The notes under the pieces were generated by a model. That model saw only the letters and a program-made list of their open reading frames with translations, ran no database searches and was not told where the DNA came from. Made by a program: the position numbers and the translations under genes. From the NCBI RefSeq assembly GCF_020687505.1, contig NZ_JAJEQT010000001.1: 64,000 nucleotides of DNA; one strand, 5' to 3'. This document shows, piece by piece, positions 59,185 through 64,000 of this stretch (within the stretch, counting starts at the first letter, position 1; every line of letters starts with the position of its first letter). This DNA comes from Coprococcus_C hominis. Its GTDB lineage: Bacteria > Bacillota > Clostridia > Lachnospirales > Lachnospiraceae.

Positions 59185-61464
59185 TTAAAAATAAGTTTTC
59201 TCGAACTGATTGACCGGCATCGGTTTTGCAAAATAGTAGCCCTGGAACAATGTACATCCAAGCTCCTGCATATACTGAAGCTGGTCTTTTTGTTCGACGC
59301 CCTCTGTCACTACATGGATATCCAGCTCCTTTGCCAGATTCAGTACCATTTCCAGAATCATCCGGCTACGCTCCGGATCTTCATTTCTCCGCAGGAATTC
59401 CATATCAATCTTGATTGCATCCAGATTCATGTCCTGCAGCATATTCAATGACGAGTATCCACGTCCAAAATCATCCATCACCACACGGAACCCATATGTC
59501 CGGAGATCATCGATCAACGCCAGATGTTTATTCGCATCTTTCATGACGGACGTTTCTGTAATCTCCAGACGCAGCTTATCCGGATCAATCTCATAACATT
59601 CCACCAGAGTTGTCAGAGTTGTATAAATATCTAAGAAATAAAAATCCTTCGGTGATACATTGACCGATATGTAATACTGCTCTTTTCCCATCGCTTTCCA
59701 ACGCTGCAACTCCTTACAGGCAAGCTCCCATACATACTGATCCATCGCGCTGATCAGACCGGATTTTTCAAACACATCGACAAACTCCTCCGGCAGCATC
59801 ATGCCATGCACCGGACGGAACCAGCGCACCAATGCCTCCGCGCCAAGCATCGTTCCCTGCTCATCTACCTGTGGCTGCAAATATAGCCGAAATTCCTGTT
59901 TTGCTATTGCAGAGCGAAAATCACTGACCATATGCTGTCGCTCCAGCATCTGTTTTCGCAATTCATCATCATAATATGCAATGGACTGCTGATAATCCCC
60001 CTTAATCGATTCAATTGCCAGAAATGCCCTGTCACAGTAGACAGATATCGGTGTTTTGATGTTCCGGATTGGACAGATTCCGGTATAAATCCGTGCGTGG
60101 TAAGAATTATTATCTCCAATATGGCTAATCAGATCCAATTCCTCCAAATATCGCTCATGGTTGAGCTTCTCATCGCGCACGCAGACTGCAAATCGATCTG
60201 CCGAAAGTCTCGCCAGTACTGTATCGCCCGTCGCCAGATTTCGGAACATGTTTGCCAGAGACCGTAACACCGCGTCGCCACGCTCAATTCCAAACACATC
60301 GTTGATGATCTTAAAGTTCTGAATATCCGCACACAGAATGCTATACTTTACATTTGGATTTGCGACGATCTGCTGCTCAACAGTTTCATAAAAATGCTCA
60401 CGGTTGAACAGACCTGTCAGCGAATCATAATTACTCCTGTAGCGTTCTTCCTCCAGTTTTTTCCGATGTTCTGTTTCATCATGCAGTACATAATAACAAC
60501 CGATAAAACGGTTGTCTTCATCCCAGATTCCCCGATATCGTGCAGCAAAAAAATTCTGTTTACCATTGATTTCTGTCTCGCCCTGCCAACTGCATTCCTC
60601 GATTTCTTCCGGTTTGCGATCACCCTTCCACGACCGGTAATAGTTCTCGATCACACGAGTATCTTTATCTACATGAAATACCTGTCTGGCATACACATTG
60701 GCATAGATGCATCGTCCTTTGATATCCATGCAGACAACACCATCTGTGAAATTTTGTACCACCATAACAAGTGTTTTCTCCACCAACCCCTTCGGCACAT
60801 ACTGAAATGTAATATAATAGATGCCGGCAGCGGTAATTCCGTAAAATAACACGGAGTAATCAAACTCCAGGTTGAGCACCTCATAAACAACATTTGTTGC
60901 AATCATCAGCAAAAAGCAATACAAAATTGCATAATACTGTTTCACATAAATTCGTGCCGCCTTATAGATTTCATAAGCTAACAGCAGAAATGTCATAACC
61001 GCAAACATATACACGAACAACTTGTGATATGAATAAAGCCACGTTCTTGAGGTGACTTTGTAATAATATCCCTCTGCTTTATCTCCGGATAATACAACCG
61101 AAAATAACATCTGATTATATACATTAATGCCACACAGAATCCCGTCAATCGCTATCAATATCCCAAGGATTAAACCTCCACGTTTGTTGACAAACGTCTC
61201 CTGTGTAAAATCATTAATATAAATAAAAAACAATATCAACAGGAAATCACTGCACCAAAAATACAAGCCATACGACGCCAATGCAACTGTATCATTGATA
61301 TCCAGAATCGTCATGGCATAAAACAAAATGGTTGATGCAGCTACAGTATGAAGCCGTACCACATCCTTCGCAACCTGTGTCTGTTCTATCTGCTTGATCA
61401 TAACAATGCGATATACCAACAAAACAATCATAATCAGCATAATCGCTAACATCGCACTCTTCAA
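59185..61464 (-). CDS. Membrane EAL phosphodiesterase with degenerate GGDEF (proximal copy B)
   Basis: A 759-residue protein: seven predicted membrane segments (~1-230, resembling the 7TM region of some sensor kinases), a PAS-like region (~235-345, FTDGVVCMDIKGRCIYANVY), a GGDEF domain whose active-site motif is SADRF, and an EAL domain with GAEALVRWFRP, SVNVSPKDF, LEITETSVM, VMDDFGRGYSSLN, KIDMEFL and VVTEGVE all intact. So it should hydrolyse c-di-GMP but not make it. Start is TTG at 61464 with GGGGAG upstream. It is 11 bases after its paralogue. Confidence 0.9.
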   Translation of the reverse strand: MKSAMLAIMLIMIVLLVYRIVMIKQIEQTQVAKDVVRLHTVAASTILFYAMTILDINDTVALASYGLYFWCSDFLLILFFIYINDFTQETFVNKRGGLILGILIAIDGILCGINVYNQMLFSVVLSGDKAEGYYYKVTSRTWLYSYHKLFVYMFAVMTFLLLAYEIYKAARIYVKQYYAILYCFLLMIATNVVYEVLNLEFDYSVLFYGITAAGIYYITFQYVPKGLVEKTLVMVVQNFTDGVVCMDIKGRCIYANVYARQVFHVDKDTRVIENYYRSWKGDRKPEEIEECSWQGETEINGKQNFFAARYRGIWDEDNRFIGCYYVLHDETEHRKKLEEERYRSNYDSLTGLFNREHFYETVEQQIVANPNVKYSILCADIQNFKIINDVFGIERGDAVLRSLANMFRNLATGDTVLARLSADRFAVCVRDEKLNHERYLEELDLISHIGDNNSYHARIYTGICPIRNIKTPISVYCDRAFLAIESIKGDYQQSIAYYDDELRKQMLERQHMVSDFRSAIAKQEFRLYLQPQVDEQGTMLGAEALVRWFRPVHGMMLPEEFVDVFEKSGLISAMDQYVWELACKELQRWKAMGKEQYYISVNVSPKDFYFLDIYTTLTTLVECYEIDPDKLRLEITETSVMKDANKHLALIDDLRTYGFRVVMDDFGRGYSSLNMLQDMNLDAIKIDMEFLRRNEDPERSRMILEMVLNLAKELDIHVVTEGVEQKDQLQYMQELGCTLFQGYYFAKPMPVNQFEKTYF

Positions 61465-61475
61465 TCCTATCTCCC

Positions 61476-63761
61476 CTATCCTTCGGTTGAAATATATTTG
61501 TCTTCATAATCCCAAACCGACATTGGTTTTGCAAAATAATATCCTTGAAATACATCGCACCCCATCATGGTTAATGCATCCACCTGTTCCCTGGTTTCTA
61601 CTCCCTCGGTAACAACCTCCATCCCCAGTCGTTTCGACAAATGAATAACATTGCTTACGATTGACATACTTCGTTCATTATTTCTGGTCTTACGTAAAAA
61701 TCCCATATCCAGTTTGATTGTATCCATCTTGATATCCTTCAACATATTCAAAGAAGAATATCCGCTTCCAAAATCATCCATCTCCACCTTAAACCCATAC
61801 TGCCGCAGTTTGTTTACCAGACGGATTACTTTTTTCGTATCCGACATGACTGCCGTTTCCGTGATTTCCAGATGAAGATTCTTCGCTTCGAAGCCATGCT
61901 TTTGTACCAGTTGAGTAAACACTTTATAGATATCCATATAATAAAAATCACGTGGTGAAATGTTTACTGACAAATAAAAATCTGCATGTCCCTGTCTGCA
62001 CCAGTCGCGAAGCTGGATACAGGCTTTCTCCCATATGTAACGATCCAACTCACTGATCAGACCGGTCCGCTCAAACAGCTCAATAAACTCTCCCGGCGGA
62101 ATCATACCACGCTCTGGATGAATCCAGCGAACCAGTGCTTCTCCACCACGCACAACACCGTCCGCAGATATCTGTGGCTGAATATAAAAGCAGAACTGTC
62201 CGCCCTCTAACGCATCATGGAACTGACTGATAATTCCCTGTTCCTTGAGTGCAGTCTCCCGCAGCTCCTTATCATAATAGCTGATACGGTTTGAAACATC
62301 ATCCTTGATGGTTTTGATTGCCATAATAGCCCGGTCACACATAACTGCAACCGGTGTATTCCTATCGTCTACTTCATAGATTCCCATATACATACGCAGC
62401 CTAAAACTGGAATTACCTTCTATATGCTCAATTCGCGAAATCTCCCGTCGAAATATGTTTTCCTGAAATAATTCCTTTGGCAAAAGCAGTGCAAACCGGT
62501 CACCTGCCAACCGCCCATAAATACAACCTGCCGGAGTTTTCTGTTTCAGACTTTCTGCCTGTTTTATTAAAATATCATCCCCCTTTTTACTTCCATATAC
62601 ATCGTTCACAATCTTAAAATCACGGATATCACTACAAACAATATAAAACGCCGTATCTGAATTCTCCCGTAACATCTGTTCTGCGCACTCATAAAAATAT
62701 TCCCGATTATAAATACCTGTCAATGCATCATGGTTTGCCTTATACTGTTCAGATTTCACACGCTCCACTTCTTCCGTTCGGTCATGTAACAAAAAAAAGC
62801 TTCCAATCTCGTGATTCTCATATATCATCTTCTTATATTGAAACTGAAAGAAATGTACTTTTCCATCTATTCGAAATTGTTCTTTCCATGCAATATCATG
62901 AATATCCCGAAGATTTTTTCCATTCAGCCAGCCCTGCAACTTTTTATCAAGTGCAGAAAGCTCAGACACATGAAGAATCTTCTTTGCCTGTTCATTTGCA
63001 TGAATGCATTTCCCTTTTACATCATAACAGACAACTCCGTCATCGATAGTCTTAATAAACAAGGCCAGCATTTTTTCTACAAGGCCCGCCGGAATATGAA
63101 AGAATGTAAAATAAGTGATTGCACAACATAATGCGGTATATCCGATCAATGAAAAATCGTAAATGAATTCAAACTTGAAAAACATAATATTTGCAATTGC
63201 GGTCAATATAAGCGTAATAATGATCGAAGAATAATTTACTTGAAAAATTCTTGGGCATTTTGACCTGCGGACAAGCAGAACAATCAGACATGCCGCAGCA
63301 AATGCATAACAAATCAATGTATGAACCCCATACAAGATACCATAGCTTTTTACACCATAATAAACATTACCGAACTGGTCTGTCATCGGAGCCACATGGA
63401 ATACATTCTGCACTCTAAGATTTGAAAATAACACAATCGCATCTGTAAGCAACAGGATATACGTTACCGGACGCATCCATACTTTATGCCGATAGGTGTC
63501 AGCATATACACGACTATAAATAAACAGCAACAACGTCATAAAATCTACACAAAAATAAAAAAGTGCATAAAAAAACAATGCCAGCTTCTCATCGACTGTC
63601 ATCAACGCCATACCATACAGCATAACCATTCCTGTCTGTGAAAGCAGTAATCCAAACACCGAATTCCGTAAAGCGTTTTTTTCTATCCGTTGTACTGTAT
63701 ATATACAAAATAAGAGGGGAATCAATAAGATAACCAAACTCCCAAAGAATATATATTTCAA
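61476..63761 (-). CDS. Membrane EAL phosphodiesterase with degenerate GGDEF (copy A)
   Basis: A 761-residue paralogue of the next gene with the same layout: 7TM region (~1-230), PAS-like domain (DDGVVCYDVKGKCIHANEQA), GGDEF remnant AGDRF, and an EAL domain with GGEALVRWIHP, SVNISPRDF, LEITETAVM, EMDDFGSGYSSLN, KLDMGFL and VVTEGVE. A phosphodiesterase is predicted. The likely start is TTG at 63761 with GGGGTG as ribosome site; GTG at 63770 is the alternative. It has a strong promoter beside the rRNA terminator. Confidence 0.88.
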   Translation of the reverse strand: MKYIFFGSLVILLIPLLFCIYTVQRIEKNALRNSVFGLLLSQTGMVMLYGMALMTVDEKLALFFYALFYFCVDFMTLLLFIYSRVYADTYRHKVWMRPVTYILLLTDAIVLFSNLRVQNVFHVAPMTDQFGNVYYGVKSYGILYGVHTLICYAFAAACLIVLLVRRSKCPRIFQVNYSSIIITLILTAIANIMFFKFEFIYDFSLIGYTALCCAITYFTFFHIPAGLVEKMLALFIKTIDDGVVCYDVKGKCIHANEQAKKILHVSELSALDKKLQGWLNGKNLRDIHDIAWKEQFRIDGKVHFFQFQYKKMIYENHEIGSFFLLHDRTEEVERVKSEQYKANHDALTGIYNREYFYECAEQMLRENSDTAFYIVCSDIRDFKIVNDVYGSKKGDDILIKQAESLKQKTPAGCIYGRLAGDRFALLLPKELFQENIFRREISRIEHIEGNSSFRLRMYMGIYEVDDRNTPVAVMCDRAIMAIKTIKDDVSNRISYYDKELRETALKEQGIISQFHDALEGGQFCFYIQPQISADGVVRGGEALVRWIHPERGMIPPGEFIELFERTGLISELDRYIWEKACIQLRDWCRQGHADFYLSVNISPRDFYYMDIYKVFTQLVQKHGFEAKNLHLEITETAVMSDTKKVIRLVNKLRQYGFKVEMDDFGSGYSSLNMLKDIKMDTIKLDMGFLRKTRNNERSMSIVSNVIHLSKRLGMEVVTEGVETREQVDALTMMGCDVFQGYYFAKPMSVWDYEDKYISTEG

Positions 63762-63811
63762 TATAAACACCCCAAATCATATCATTTCATATTTTAAAAA
63801 TACTTAATATT

Positions 63812-63840
63812 ATTTTATAAAATTCACTACGTACTGTCAA
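63812..63840 (-). promoter_or_regulatory. Promoter of the tandem phosphodiesterase genes
   Basis: Minus strand: -35 TTGACA at 63840-63835, 17-base spacer, -10 TAAAAT at 63817-63812; AT-rich leader of about 45 bases. Confidence 0.78.
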
Positions 63841-63852
63841 CTTAAATGGCAC

Positions 63853-63880
63853 AAAAAAAAGACCTCATCGGTCTTTTCTT
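63853..63880 (-). terminator. Terminator of the rRNA operon
   Basis: Minus strand: AAAGACC-GATGA-GGTCTTT followed by a T-run. It lies about 80 bases after the end of the 23S gene. Confidence 0.88.
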
Positions 63881-63957
63881 TCTGTACCTTCAGAACTTCA
63901 TACAAAGATCTTATATCTAACCTCTTAACAAATCATCTTTCCGTTCTCAAAACCTCT

Positions 63958-64000
63958 AAGGATAAGCCCTCGACCTATTAGTACTTGTCAGCTGAACGTG
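63958..64000 (-). rRNA. 23S rRNA, 3' end only
   Basis: Minus strand reads CAGCTGACAAGTACTAATAG and then GTCGAGGGCTTATCC, the conserved 3' end of bacterial 23S rRNA. The exact end near 63958 is by comparison with the usual CTTAACC-type terminus. No 5S or tRNA gene lies between it and the terminator. Confidence 0.92.

Overview
The window looks like chromosome from a spore-forming Clostridia, most likely family Lachnospiraceae; the genus cannot be fixed from sequence alone. Pointers are sigG, whiA and spoVG, a HprK/Crh regulatory pair, paired GlgC/GlgD, ChW-repeat surface proteins, a group-B-like [FeFe] hydrogenase, lysine and preQ1 riboswitches, Gram-positive -35/-10 promoters with 17-bp spacers, and AGGAGG-type ribosome binding sites. 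Nearly all genes are on the minus strand. The plus-strand genes are sigG, a PilZ protein, an AP2-domain protein and an ABC-F ATPase.

Layout. 1-3.6 kb is the accessory part: the start of a membrane lipase-like gene, a small DAK/DegV-like gene, a three-gene XRE/DUF3169 operon behind three operator-like dyads, a 113-bp tandem-repeat array and a 230-bp element with 65-nt inverted ends. 3.6-6.3 kb is a large Sel1/TPR-like protein. 6.4-11.3 kb is hprK-glcK-murB-rapZ-whiA-crh, a carbon-catabolite and envelope regulatory cluster. 11.4-14.1 kb is spoVG and the glycogen genes glgC-glgD. 14.2-18.1 kb carries NfeD/SPFH membrane genes and typA. 18.2-26.6 kb holds two very large secreted ChW proteins that flank sigG and share a nearly identical 1.08-kb 3' block. 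27-36 kb has an FHA protein, the hydrogenase, pncB and purA, purB, purF. 36-44 kb has PilZ, a polyprenyl-phosphate sugar transferase, glmM, and the preQ1-riboswitch operon queD-queE-folE-queC-dagK downstream of thrC.

44-50 kb has a 3D-domain cell-wall protein, an AP2-degenerate HNH-AP2 protein, and the lysine-riboswitch operon dapA-dapB-DUF6145-coaX-dus. 50-57 kb has an SSB-like protein and an operon ending in dnaE and a SpoU methyltransferase, starting with a small coiled-coil protein and apbE. 57-64 kb has a divergently transcribed ABC-F gene, two tandem membrane c-di-GMP phosphodiesterases with degenerate GGDEF sites, and the 3' tip of a 23S rRNA gene with a terminator but no 5S after it.

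Functional links. HprK, Crh and glucokinase connect sugar flux to regulation. GlgC/GlgD store glucose. GlmM, MurB and DapA/B feed peptidoglycan. Two EAL proteins and a PilZ protein form a partial c-di-GMP circuit whose PilZ member lies next to an exopolysaccharide-initiating transferase. The most unusual items are the repeat and inverted-repeat elements at 2.7-3.5 kb, the duplicated ChW block around sigG, the AP2-HNH-AP2 protein and the rRNA operon without a distal 5S. All operon, promoter and operator statements are from reading the sequence, not from experiments.
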